Assembly: GCA_028673005.1 (NCBI GenBank)
Contig: CM054116.1
Coordinates: 78,194,572-78,258,571, forward strand
DNA: 64,000 bases
Source: Tanypteryx hageni
Taxonomy: Eukaryota > Arthropoda > Insecta > Odonata > Petaluridae
Direction of reading: 5' to 3'
The notes under the pieces were generated by a model that was not told the DNA's origin, did not search any database, and saw only the letters and a program-made list of their open reading frames with translations. Of this stretch, positions 23,800-36,570 are shown piece by piece. A program made the translations under genes and the position numbers. How positions within the stretch are numbered: position 1 is the first letter of the stretch; every line of letters starts with the position of its first letter.

Positions 23800-23985
23800 T
23801 AGCTACCTAATGCCCCCTATGAAAATGGATACTTTGAAGTGCACCGACATCTCGCCAGATGAATACTTGTCATATTTTTTAACCGTAAAATATCATCGAC
23901 CTCGGCCGAGAATCGTACCCAGAATACTTGTAACCATTGACGAGTATTATAACCACTTCTCCACCGGCGTCGACCGATAACTGTA
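23800..23985 (-). mobile_element. Degenerate tRNA-derived SINE
   Basis: On the minus strand an A box (TGGAGAAGTGG, 23953-23963) is followed about 34 bases later by a worn B box (GGTACGATTCT, 23909-23919), with tRNA-like wording around them. The downstream body (to about 23800) is short. It is not the same family as the SINE at 9988 beyond the tRNA head. Borders are approximate. Confidence 0.45.
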
Positions 23986-24170
23986 AGTTAATAAGCATAC
24001 TCAATGTCATAGAGTAATTATTACGTTTTATTTTTCTTGTCTCTATGGCATTATAAGGATTGTTATGCATAATAAAATATTTTGAACCCATTTCTCCAAA
24101 TGGATTAAAGTTAATAAAAGAAACAAACTTATTACTATAATTTTTTATAATTTCAGGCTTCTCAAAATAT

Positions 24171-24322
24171 CAGTGGCGTTTGTGTGAGGGAGGGGGGGAA
24201 TTTTTCATTAATATACGGGCAATGATAAGTAATTCAGCTTGGAAAATATTTAAGATTTACATAGGGGACCCCGTATTATTTGCTGCGCCCCCCCTCCCTC
24301 CAGATTTTTCGGTAAGCCACTG
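24171..24322. mobile_element. Small hAT-like non-autonomous element
   Basis: The ends read CAGTGGC followed by a G-rich run (GAGGGAGGGGGGG) on the left, and the inverted form (CCCCCCCTCCCTCC ... GCCACTG) on the right. CAGTGGCG ends with G-rich subterminal DNA are common in hAT elements. The flanking octamers do not match, so it may be an old or incomplete copy. Confidence 0.5.
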
Positions 24323-27300
24323 GCGCTGCAGAATGTTGCTCATAACATACAGATTTTTTAAAAGGATTTTCTGCTTAAGTATAAATGGATTTCCTATTTA
24401 TGAGCCGCATCTAGTGTTACAGATACATCTGACTTACATAATAGTGGTAAGAAATTAAATTTAACAAAATAATCATCATAGAATTTTTAAATCCCCTCAT
24501 ACATTCCGAGTTTTAATAACCTTTTCAAAATAGTTCTTTTTAATATATACGTACATACGCGCGGTTGGTTTCAAGAGACGTAATATCCGAAATTAAGCTC
24601 TCGTAAATTCGTTTTCGTCAAAGAACGTCGACCCTTTAATTTCTTTCTGGTGATACAGAAGTTATATTCGAAGCATGTAAAATTTTTCATCCTGTAGTTA
24701 ATATTTCGCGGCCATGCGGCGAGTCACGAAGATTATTTTTCACGTTAATAAGTTTTACGAGAGCTTCACTTCTCGGTCGGAATAATTTTCACTCTTCACC
24801 GAATGATCCGTATTCGGAGTATAAATAGCCCATTCGGCCACGCCAATGGCGCCATTTCGAAAAAAACCTGAGATACGGAGGCAGATATCCCAATCGCGTC
24901 AGGTGGGAACATGGGTACATAAAGTTCCGAGACGTGACGGTTAAATGAAGCACGCACGCGGACGAGCGATCGGACCCCTCTCCCCCTCGTACATTGTTAT
25001 CACCTAGGGATGTACGTCTGGATGTAATGAACACCATACCGGTAGCGTGCAGGGTATGGATAGGGAGCGGGGAAGAAGAACCGAATCGTTACGCAAATGT
25101 TGGAATGGCAAATGCCATTCGTTGCTAACGAGCCTTCGTAGCCCCATGGCAACACACGGGTGTCGTGTGATCGATCTCGTCTCTTTATGGGAAGTTTACA
25201 GGTGCCACCCTTCGGCGCTCTGGTGCTCTCAATAAGAAACAAATGTTCGCTTTGAATCCCTACAGGAATGGAATGGTGGACGTCTTGATGGCCACACTTG
25301 TTGCGATGGGAGTGAATATTTGCTCCATAGCTTCAGCGTGCGGAAAATACTTAAATAGCCCATAAACGTTTCGATCTTTCGTGCGATAAGGATTGTTGAT
25401 CGAGTCGTTCCGAGTGGGTCGTACTGCGGTTGGTCTTAGGTTAAAACAGGTCTGTCAGAATCGGTCGTGTATATTGTCGTTGGATACTGCCTAATCTCCT
25501 GCAGATCGTGAATATCAGAAGTTATAATCTAGTCTATAAAAACAGGCATGTAGTTCATCATAAAGACAGATAAGTTCAAGTGTATTTGGAGAGAATTAAT
25601 TACGCTATGTCGGTATTATTAGTGTTATATAATAGAAGTGTATTAAAATTTGTGGCCTTTTCAACTCGAAAAACGCTTAAGTGTCTTTTAAATCATGTGT
25701 GAATTGTTTTTAATGATATTTTATTCAATGATGACAATATCTTGTGGCAAATTCATGTGTAACCACTGTTTAGCATATTTTCTTTTTATTTAAGCATACA
25801 TAAATTTGGAGTGTTACAAATCCAATTTTCTTTTTGCGGAGCAGAGGTGACATTTTTACTGACTCTGAAGGAAAATATAAATTCGAGAAGATCACAACGT
25901 ATATTTTAACACTACTGACGTAGAGCAACCTGATCTGCAGGCACGATCATGCGACAGATCGTATGTGACGCGTATTGAAAGATAATTCCGCTGTAGTAGA
26001 CTTTGAAATTATAAGGAGCGGGAGGAAATTCGGAAAGATGATTGATGTGAGCCTTTTGGAGATTTTATAAAAAAATATTTTTCAGTTTAAGGTTTGCTTT
26101 TGCGGGTATTTTTGGAGTGCGGAAGAGGAAACGCACGTAATGTGTGGAATCGGTTCAATAATAATTATTAAAAATATGTTACAAGTTGGGCATAAGGCCA
26201 GATGGAAGCAATAGGATATTAGAAAAACAATATACATTAAATAATTACGATTTCACAAACTTAGAGATAAGATTTTTTCATTCTCGAGTAAAATATATTT
26301 TCTCTCTTATTTAATTTTCGAAATTGCCATTAACTCACTATACGAACGTAGAAGACAGAGGTTAACATTAGTGTTGTCTTTTTATTGTTAATTGTTATGT
26401 AAGGATGTTCAGTGATCCTTTACCAATGTTGATGTAATTTTGATGAATTAAATAAAACGTGTTTCCCTTTAATGTCATTGTTTAAGCGAAAAATGATGGA
26501 AATATACAATTTTGTATGTCGCGTAGCCTTTTCATTAAGGGGATATAGCAGAGCGACTTCCCATCAATATGCTACACAGTGAAACTTTTGAAAGCAAGAT
26601 TATGTATGTTCGTAAATAAATAAATAGCGGGATTAAGTTATGCACAATTCGTACGACATTTTATAAAGACGGATATTCTTCTTAAGGAAAATCTCATACA
26701 CTGTTGAAACTCATTCTTCCTCATTAATTCTATCCTAAGCGCGGGGAAACATGTATAATGCCACAGTAGATTTTCCTTCGCCCTCAGAAAAAATAAACGT
26801 TATGTTTTTCATCCAGATGCGATATCGCCACAGTTATCAAACACTCCAGCTACACAGTTGAAGAGGTCGAGGTAATGCAAAGCGTAATTCTATACTCGTT
26901 ATGGCCGATATGGAAATTTCGAGTCGAGAAGGTGGAATATGCATTCACGGGAGGAGGCGTGGATGTTTCTTCTTTTTTTACCCTAGGCTTTTTGGCCAAT
27001 CGATTCCCTCGGCCTGGTTTCGCACGCTGCGCAACAGTCTTGTTGACACTCTATAGAGTTACCTCTTCTCTTGGTCCGTAAAGTTTTTAAATTTAGGAGA
27101 GGACATAACCAAACTCGCTCGGATACTCAATTCTTGATAGACATCCTCGGAAGAGGGCCATCGTAGACTTAGAACGTGTGTGGCAAATGGAAGTCGGGTT
27201 AAGAGGGAGTTGGACTTGCCATTCAAGCGATACTGAGCCAATTCATCTCAAGTTTCGTGCAAGTAATTTCAACGACTCGAAACATACTAAAGTAAAAGCA

Positions 27301-27938
27301 CTTTACCGTACTAAGCTTTTCCTACTTACATTCCTAATATGTGTGCGAGTATGCATGCATATGTATATGTATGTATGCGAGTGTGGGCTCGTCTGTGTGT
27401 GTGCGTGCGCGTGCAGATATTGGCATAATGGTAATTTCTGTGGAAGAAAATCGCCATCTAAGAAGTGTTTTCGCGATTTACATTTCTAAGCCTTAATCAT
27501 TATGACTGGGTGCAAGAAACTCGCACTCCTATAAAATATGATCGGTTGCCCTCGTTCTCGTATGCAAAGTCGGTACGTTCTCTTTCTCTCTCACGAGTGT
27601 GCGCGCGATTCATTTGTTCGTCTTATTGTTAGACGTGCACGATGCATAACGAATGATGCTAGCAGAAAAGGGAGAGAGAAAAATTAACTAACAATAAGAC
27701 TTTTTGTCTTGGATTCTGATTTTTCGAAAAAGTCCTTTTAGGAAGAAAAACAAAGTTTTTCTTTCCTCTTAAGGCATTTCTGTTTCTTTTAAAGAAGATA
27801 GGAAGAATAATTAATCTTCCAATTCGGATTATCGCAATGTTGAATCCACAAGAAAACTTAATTCCTTCCGTTAAACTGACAACGTCTCTGAAGATTATTT
27901 TGGTGTTGTTTTGGAGAAATAACTCGGTTAAAATTTCT
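24323..27938. other. Long stretch without recognised genes or transposons
   Basis: 24540-25560 is more balanced in composition, repeat-free and contains a TATA-like site. Its ORFs are short and featureless. 25560-26870 is AT-rich. The 103-codon ORF at 27178-27489 runs into a TG-rich microsatellite (about 27340-27418) and is not convincing. Confidence 0.4.
24820..24828 (+). promoter_or_regulatory. TATA-box-like site (TATAAATAG)
   Basis: This is a perfect TATAAATAG in a stretch that is locally not AT-rich. No initiator or downstream gene could be tied to it. An AAATAGCCCAT string overlapping it recurs at 25353-25363. The call rests on the motif alone. Confidence 0.2.
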
Positions 27939-27946
27939 GTCTAGAT

Positions 27947-28235
27947 CAGTGGTGGGCAATCTTTTCTACGTGGCGGGCTGCATTGCAAGTTGTCTATGCT
28001 TCGGAGGGCCGGATTAGACCTTAAATCTGACATTAAATTATATCGATTCTAAGGTATCATATCAGTGAAAAATCAAGTCTAAACTAGGTTTTTAGGGTTA
28101 ACATGTCAATATCAAGTGTTTTACTATCGTAATTTGAATGTATGAATTTATTTGTTAAGTTTTCTGATCTCATTTTAATCATAGCTTAGCGGACCACATA
28201 AAACGCTCTCCGGAACCGGAGCTTGCTCACCACTG
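27947..28235. mobile_element. hAT-type MITE with 8-bp target duplication
   Basis: The ends are CAGTGGTGGGCAA on the left and the inverted TTGCTCACCACTG on the right. Flanking octamers are GTCTAGAT (27939-27946) and CTCTAGAC (28236-28243), matching in 6 of 8 with the palindromic TCTAGA core usual for hAT targets. At 289 bp it has no ORF. It lies just outside the 3' part of the larger hAT relic, but its termini are its own. Confidence 0.85.
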
Positions 28236-28484
28236 CTCTAGACCTAAAAATGTACGCGGAGCCCCAAAGAGCTTTTGTTTATGTGGGTTCTACCTATCAA
28301 TGTTTACTGTATTAGAACTTAAAACTTTGAAAAATTTTGTAAATATATATTTATTATTTCATTTAATTTTATTCATAAATAACTTGATAAATATATAATA
28401 ACAATGAACCCATTACTTGTTAAACATATCACATTTTTTAAGAAAAATCACTTTATTTTTTTCAAAGCAAAAACACTGTTATTT

Positions 28485-29950
<1,466 letters not shown>

Positions 29951-29954
29951 ATGT

Positions 29955-30420
29955 GCGGCTTTCCATTTGTAGCATTGTTCCTTGGACGGACTGCGGTTCT
30001 ATGGTTTGGAGCCGAGTGGTCGGGCTGAACCGTAGGCTGTTGGACTTCTGTAGGGGCAATGGAGTGGACTTCTTTGACCTGAGGCCGGTCCTGGACTCAT
30101 GTAGGGCATCCCTAAACGGTTCTGGTGTGCACTAAACTGCCGAGTCTGCGGAGGCGGTACCGCGTAGGGTGTTTGAGCATTCGAGGGCATTTTTAGGTTA
30201 GATTTAAGCACTTGTAATTTTTCAGAAAGCGTTGAGATGCACGTCAATAGTAGACCAGATGGTAGGTTAGGATGTAGGCAGATTACAGGTACGAGATTAA
30301 TTGAGAGCACAATAGAGGAAAACGTGAGAAATCCGTGCGGTAACAGAATTATCGAAGGTATGGGGATAAACGATTTTCCATGCAACAGTTCCGTAGATAA
30401 TGCGTGCGACCTTAATAGCG
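29955..30420 (+). pseudogene. Possible LINE ORF1 fragment (SGNH/esterase-like end)
   Basis: The + strand frame contains VVGLNRRLLDFCRGNGVDFF, DLRPVLDSC and LNGSGVH before a stop at 30133. The order NRxLxxFCxxxGVxFxDL followed by a G-x-H motif resembles the C-terminal part of the esterase-like ORF1 of CR1-group LINEs, where the His is catalytic. The resemblance is from memory and short. Sequence from 30136 to 30420 is not recognised; a minus-strand frame (29999-30385) overlaps and is Pro/Ser-rich. Confidence 0.4.
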
Positions 30421-30597
30421 CAATTTCAATTCAATTCAATTCAAAGGTTTTTATTTATCTAAGAACAGGTTATATTTCATACATTTCATGTTATACATTG
30501 ACTAGACCTATCCTAGATAAATCCCTGCTATAGGCTAGTTGCCTCTTCAGGGTGGTTTTTCTTATTTTTGGAGACGTTTTTTTGGTTTAACCATTGG
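30421..30597 (-). mobile_element. 3' end of a non-LTR element with (TTGAA)n tail
   Basis: On the minus strand a short ORF end (KNKKNHPEEATSL, stop near 30528) is followed by ~100 bases of 3' UTR, an AATAAAAA signal, and a tail of TTGAA repeats at 30423-30443. This is how CR1/Jockey-group elements often end. The 5' part is absent. Confidence 0.55.
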
Positions 30598-30598
30598 T

Positions 30599-30850
30599 AG
30601 GTCGGAATGTCTAAAAGAGGAGGTAGTGGGAATAATTGAAGCACCAACGTATATAGGTAGAAATGATCGAGACGATAAAATACGTGAGATCGATTGTAGG
30701 ACGGAGCGTTATCTAGGCTCGTTCTTTCCGAGGACAATACGAGATCACAATAGGAAATTTCGAATTGCGTTAGACAACTTTAGGTAGGATTTGGTGCATT
30801 GCACCCCCTGCCACCCACCAACTTGGTGAATTGCAGGGTAACTTGTAGAT
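30599..30850 (+). mobile_element. 3' end of CR1/Jockey-group LINE, same family as 22505-23665
   Basis: From CGGAATGTCTAAAAGAGG to the 3' UTR it matches the complement of 22510-22760 almost base for base, including the last ~60 codons (SECLKEEVVGIIEAPTYIG to RIALDNFR) and the GGTGCATTGCACC in the UTR. The two copies diverge after GTAGAT near 30850, which gives the 3' border. It is a very short 5'-truncated insertion. Confidence 0.85.
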
Positions 30851-30854
30851 GTGG

Positions 30855-31355
30855 AAGTGTCTAAGCTATTGTGTGCGCTTCCCCAGCCGGTGCAATACGA
30901 TAAATTACCATGTAAGATGCCTCAGTGGCTTTTTCATTTCTGGTTTGAGAAGCTGTAACAACTGAGTTTTTGCTTTTAATGAGCTCACCACGCCTACGTT
31001 TAAAATATTCCGTTTATTTTTCTTTAAACTCTGGATGGTTGGTCTCAAAATGACGCCGCATCTTAGCGGGCACCATAGTACTATTTGAAAATACTTTGTT
31101 ACATAAGACACAATAAGGTAAATTATCAACATCTACAAAGCCAAGAGAAAGATATTTTTCGTCCTATTTTCGTTTCTTAATTATAGTTTCATGCCGTTTA
31201 CTGGAAGTAGATTCCTCCCTTCCATGAGTCACAGAAGTCTCCGATACATCAGTTTAATCTTTTTCAGCATCTTTGGGCGTAGATGGTGCAGCTGTGCGTT
31301 GAGAAAGCGAGCCTTCTAATGTTCCTTTTTTAAGCCAAGGAAGGAAGGCAAATAA
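30855..31355 (-). pseudogene. hAT transposase N-terminus with BED-type zinc finger
   Basis: The minus strand reads WLKKGTLEGSLSQRTAAPST near 31330, KRHETIIKKRK near 31180, then DEKYLSLGFVDVDNLPYCVL and a BED-like finger C-x2-C ... H-x5-H (LPYCVLCNKVF ... MRRHFETNH) at about 31130-31030, then a linker and YRIAPAGEAHTIA at about 30890. In this family the finger binds the transposon ends. Three in-frame stops are visible (after AEKD, KKRK and PEFKEK). The piece continues into the body at 29950 in sense, but the gene is interrupted. Confidence 0.75.
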
Positions 31356-31539
31356 TCATAGCCTATATCTTGCACTGGTTTTCATGCCGAGAAATGCCTC
31401 CCTTCAGCGTTATAAAGCCCTATTGTAGAAGTCGCAATTACATTTTTCGCGGTCCTAAAGTGGGCTTCAGACGCCTTAGTCAGTATGGCTTGAATGGTTG
31501 GGCCCTCCCTAAATCTCGGGACCTATCAGTACGCCCCTG

Positions 31540-32192
31540 TTTTTTCGCTTTACTTTAGTTGAAATTTAAAGAGGCAGTATATTTCATCAACAAACATTAG
31601 GTCGTTTTAAGATAACATTTGTGATGATAATCATCAAAATTGATTCAAAATTAAGAATAATTTTGCATTGTGTTGCCTTAAACCTAAATAACATTTTTCG
31701 CTGGGTATTTTTTTAAGAATGGAAAGGTTTTAAAAAAATAATTTTGGCAAGAGAGATAATTTTTATTTTTTAAATAAACTAAAAGAAAGCTCATTCCAAA
31801 TATAAAAATTTGAATAAAACACAAAAGTACTTCAATCACACCTGATATTTAAATGAGCAGTTTGCCTCACAATACCTAAAAAATCGATTTACTTATCATT
31901 TACATACACATTACAAACTCAAAGTATACCGAGGTATTTAAATTTTCCTCTCTCTACCGCAGGATGTCCCAACTTTTTATTATATATATCCTATGATGAA
32001 TTATGCACAACTATGGGACGGTATGTCAATCTTTATTCTTTTGGTAACCCCTTCTCTACTGCAAAATATTCTTCATGAACTTTATTTATTTACATCTATT
32101 AGCTGGTCCTTACTACTCCCTTTCTGGTCGAGCACATCAACGATTCGTATGGATCTTAAACTACGACCCAGAAAATTTATTATCCTTCCACA

Positions 32193-32229
<37 letters not shown>

Positions 32230-34546
32230 CCTCTCTATTTGCATGAAAAACTGATAGGAACACCGCGGGACCGAGAAGAAAAAAATATGGAGCAGGGTCG
32301 GATGGAGGAAGAAGAGAATGGGGAACGAAGAAGGAAAGAAAACGGATAAGGGAGAGGAAAAGAGAGACGAAGAATGGAGTAAAAAGGTAAAGAGCGAAGA
32401 AGAAAGAAAGGCATGAGGCTAAATGGGACCTCTGGGACGGACTTACGAAGAGGAATGACCCAAGAAGGGGGAGAGAAGAATGCCACTGCAGGTCTAGAAA
32501 AAGAGGTAAGGGGTGGGCAAGGAAGGAAAGGGATTCAGGGGCGTGCCCGATGTGAGAGAAAGAGGGAAGGGAGAGACGAGAGAGAAGGAGCGGAAGGGGA
32601 AATTGCCAAAATTGTACACGTTAGGTTAAGCGAAGCGCCTTTCCACGCTTGATACGGCACATCGATCGGTATAACCCATTATGCGAGGTCAGGAACACCT
32701 GGACCTCCCTCGTGACGTTGCAATTACGGGATGGAAAGGAATGAAAGCAAGTTATAGGAAGGGGTTTGGCTAGGGCAAGTAAAGCGAGATGAAAATTATA
32801 TCTGCCGATAAAAAGTGCCAGTTTCTCCTCAAATTCCTCCCTCCCTTCCCGTCACAACCCCTCTTCCCTTCCGTCTACGGGACGAGAGAGAATGCAATGC
32901 CGCGAAAGGAAGCGCGTTCGGGTGGTATTTTGGCCACGTGGCTCTAATGCCGCGACGAAAGTGGCGATGAATTTTTTAGGGGTGTTTAGACAGCACAAAT
33001 ATTTTGTCGGGTGACATTTTTTTATTCGGTTTTCAAGTCAGTTGATCCTTGAAAGCTTTTGTTTTTCTTTTTTCCTCGAAAGGAGGTCATTAGTACTTTC
33101 TAGGGTAAGGCACAGGAGAGAAAATTTCGAATTTTTTTAACAAAATATCCTTTTATATATATCTGCATTGAAAGCATGATTGCACAGCTCGTTTATTTTT
33201 TTGAAACGCGTACCGAATGGCTTCTGTGTGAGTTCAATAATGCTCCAATAATTATATTATGAGGCAAACATTTTTATATTAAACTAGAGAGATGCACGTT
33301 GAAATTCAGCAGGTTTTTAATGAAATTTTGTGAATAGATGCGACACGAAGCTATTATCCAAGTCAATGGTACCCAATTACACGTAACCAGCAACAATGCG
33401 AATCACTAAGAATGTGTCAAATTCTAGCTTCAAAAAGTGATTTGTTGATCAATTCGATGCGTATTCAAAAATTGATGGAGGGAAAACAAACTTTCGTTCT
33501 TTTAGGCGTCCGTTTTTTTTAATCTCGAACATCTATGATAATTCTAAGTGGTTTTAATATGCGAATGAATAATGCTCTACATTCAAATGCATTCCTTCTC
33601 GCCTATAACGCAACGATTGTTGTTTACATTGGTTGCTATGACAATCATTTCTCTCTCCTTTCTTGTCTGTCTCTCTCTCTCTCTCGTATAAAAACCATTC
33701 AAAGCACGTTTTTACTCATAAAGAATGAAATTACAATAGGATTTACAGGTTTAACTATGTCATGGGTTGGCAAGGGAACATCCCGTTAAAATGGCAAGAT
33801 TTTCCCCCAAATATGTGAATGAAACGTATAACATGAGAGATTTTGAGCTGTAGGCAAAAAAGATGAACAAAATAAGAAACTGTGTACTTTTTTCTTTAAA
33901 ATGGTTTAAATCCGAAGATCGTAGGTTAATTCTTTCTCATTTAGATATCAAAATGAATAAAAATCTGCATGCCGAAAAGTCGATTTTTACGTGTTATTTT
34001 ATGGGAAATGGAAATGTCTTCCTTGGAGTCAAACCCAGGACATTTTTCAAGATTTTTTCGCCCTCATCTTAAGATATACGGATTTAGTATTCTTGCCGAA
34101 TTTCAAAAATATATCTCGAAATTTTATCGAGTTATTCGTATTTTTATAGCGTGATAGAGGGAGCCACAAAGGGATAAAGGGGTAGAAGTAGCCTTTTATA
34201 AATTTTAAATTTGCATTGAGAATTAATAGAGCTCACGTGACATCGATTGTTGCGAGAGAGGCCGGACCTGAATCTATCTGATATATTAAAAGTTTCATTT
34301 TTTAAATTTCAAGTGGCGAGGAATTTTGTAGACTATAGAATCGGATTGCGAGTTTTATGGACTCACCGATTGTTAGCTTCTTGATTCTTAATTGATTCGT
34401 TCACTCGACGCATATTCAATATATTCGTAAAGCTTGGATAATGAAGATGATCTTCATAAATTCAAACCAATGCGGTGAGGCGAAAATTTTTTATTATTTT
34501 CTGTCCTGATGAATAGCATACAATGAAACTCCTCCTTGTCGACATA
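31540..34546. other. Unannotated stretch with microsatellites
   Basis: Contains (CT)n at about 32197-32236 and 33670-33685 and a purine-rich tract at 32270-32640. ORFs here (31993-32349, 32235-32486, 32413-32652) overlap the low-complexity tracts. Nothing else was recognised. Confidence 0.45.
32197..32236 (+). repeat. (CT)n microsatellite
   Basis: About fourteen perfect CT units followed by CCCTCCCTCTCT. It lies directly upstream of a purine-rich block, so the strand bias switches within 40 bases. Confidence 0.9.
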
Positions 34547-34547
34547 T

Positions 34548-34824
34548 TTGACTTATGTTAGTGGCTACCTATATTCACATGCCTCGGCAGAAATACATTT
34601 GCGATTTAAACCATCAGCAATCGGACAATCCCAACGAGGGCCATGGAAAATCGTTTGAATGAAGTTCAACTGCGTTTTTTGGGGATGATCTTGACATAAA
34701 TAATCTGAATTTAACAATTTACATTTACGATTTGCATGAAAAAGTTGGTGCCGTGATGCAAAAATTAAAAAATCAGATGTGTCCAGCACATGACGTTCTC
34801 CATTCAAAGTAATGAATACGACTG
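34548..34824 (-). other. Possible terminal exon of an unknown small secreted-type protein
   Basis: A minus-strand frame is open through LVSAIAVVFITLNGERHVLD, a hydrophobic run, and on to a Cys-containing end (Cys in RKC, YLC, WDC, RKC and EAC contexts), stopping with TAG near 34565. There is no in-frame ATG at a sensible place, so it would need an upstream exon. TATTGCAG in front of VVFIT could be a splice acceptor. The composition is less random-looking than other short ORFs here. It could still be chance; no family is recognised. Confidence 0.2.
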
Positions 34825-35518
34825 CAATAGCACTTACAAGTTGCTCTCGACTATAATGAATAATTTTATAACACTTTGAATTACTTAAACAATAGAAAAT
34901 ACTTTGAAAAGCATTTCAAATTAAAAAAAAACTAAGTAAAGAAATTCTTATTTGTTGCTATGTATAATAAAATATGTAATAATGCGCACCGTAATACGGG
35001 TCTAGAACGTTTCGTCGCGGCCGTTTCCCCGCGAATGACGTTTCGCCGCCAGTTGTTATTTAGAAATTTGTGCAGGGAAGCATAAAATTGTAATTTTCAA
35101 TTATTTGTATGTAAGATAAGTACTTCAAAATCTTGCTAGTGATTGGTAGGCTTAATGAAATATGTTATTTAGGAAACGTGGATTAGAGGGACAACATTAT
35201 TAAACAAGCGTAATATGAAGAAACTGATCTTGCCTTACAACATAAAATGACCAATGTAATACAAGGTATACCCGGTAGGATCACTTCGATAGAATATGCT
35301 AGATCAAATCTAGTATCTACTCGTAATCATGTAGTTATTACGCCATACGTCGATAGTTTATAGAAATTTTTCATAATAGTTACTTTGGCTTTAAACAAAT
35401 ATTTTATGCTTATAATAAAATAAAAATCGTACTTCTTCACAATATATTTTTCTCACGACCGGTCTCACCGTGATACGACATCGTCTGGTGATAGGAGAGG
35501 GGGTGTAAAGGTCTAAAT

Positions 35519-35804
35519 CAGTAGTTCCCAACCTTTATGTAGGCGTGGCACACTTTCAAAGATATACAGAATTTCGCGGCCTTCAAAGCAATGTTTTCAT
35601 ATTTATTATTCATTACAACCTTTGGACGTATTCATTTATTGGCATCACACCATAGTCAATTTATTACAGAAAACATTAATCCCCTAGTTACCTGTAAACA
35701 GATCAAAATCGTTTATTTATTTACAAAACTAATTTTATTGTGGCACCCCTAAAAATCAGCTGCGGTGCCCCAGTGTGCCGTGGCACCAGGGTTGGGTACC
35801 ACTG
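35519..35804. mobile_element. hAT-type MITE
   Basis: The ends are CAGTAGTTCCCAACC on the left and the inverted form of CAGTGGTACCCAACCC on the right. The 286 bp have no ORF. Flanking octamers are GTCTAAAT (35511-35518) and GGCTTAAT (35805-35812), 6 of 8 matching. The CAG-T/G-GGTTCCCAACC end is typical of Charlie-like hAT MITEs. Confidence 0.85.
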
Positions 35805-35812
35805 GGCTTAAT

Positions 35813-36570
35813 TAGGGCATGCATTTTTCGGGTTTTACCGTTTTTTTACCAGATTTTTCCCCTCCTATTACCTTTTTAAAATTTCGGGTAAACCCCGAAA
35901 AAACCCGAATTATTAGTTTTCTTTAAAGAATTTTTTTAAGATTTGTTAACAGAATTTCTATTCTGGCGCTTTTAGGCACCTCAACACATGTGTGCAGTCC
36001 GAGATGTTCGTGATCATTCTGTTTATTCTCTTTGTAAACAATTTATTTGTAAACTTACTCTGTAACACAATCTTAATTTCCTTGGTTTGCTCGCGCCACG
36101 AATAGTCAAGGATGCGCCTTAGCTAGTCGCTGTTAGATCTTTGATAGGATAAGGAAAAAAGAGCCCAAGTGTTTGTTAGTTGAAAACACTACAAAAGAAA
36201 AATTATTTCACTAATATCTGGTGTCTTTTCAAAAGAAGTAAGATATTTGTGCAGCCTACGAGGTGTTCCTCTACATATGGAGGCGTTTAACACAAAATAT
36301 CACACTCTGAACTATACTTAAGGTATGATAAAAAGTTTCGATTGTTTATAAAACTTTTAAATTGTTAAACAAGATTTTTATTTAAAAATCATTTTATTCG
36401 AATTACAAAATAATAAAACCCGAAAATTACCCGAGATTGAACTTTTTTAAAAATCTCGAAAGATCTGTAACTTATTTATACCCGATTTTAATCCGAATGA
36501 AAAGGAAAATAATAAAACCCGATATTTACCCGCCGAATGAATTTTTTTTACCCAAAAAATCCTTACCCTA
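35813..36570. mobile_element. Non-autonomous hAT element directly adjoining the previous one
   Basis: The left end is TAGGGCATGCATTTTTCGGG and the right end, inverted, TAGGGTAAGGATTTTTTGGG. Subterminal DNA repeats CCCGAAAA/ACCCGA on both sides. Flanks are GGCTTAAT (35805-35812) and ATCTTAAC (36571-36578), sharing CTTAA. 758 bp without a transposase. The left flank octamer is the same one that closes the element at 35519-35804. Confidence 0.7.

Noticed and set aside
30421..30850. Twin-priming (5' inversion) product of a single LINE
   Set aside because: Both parts end in distinct 3' UTRs and tails, so they are two elements rather than one with an inverted 5' part.
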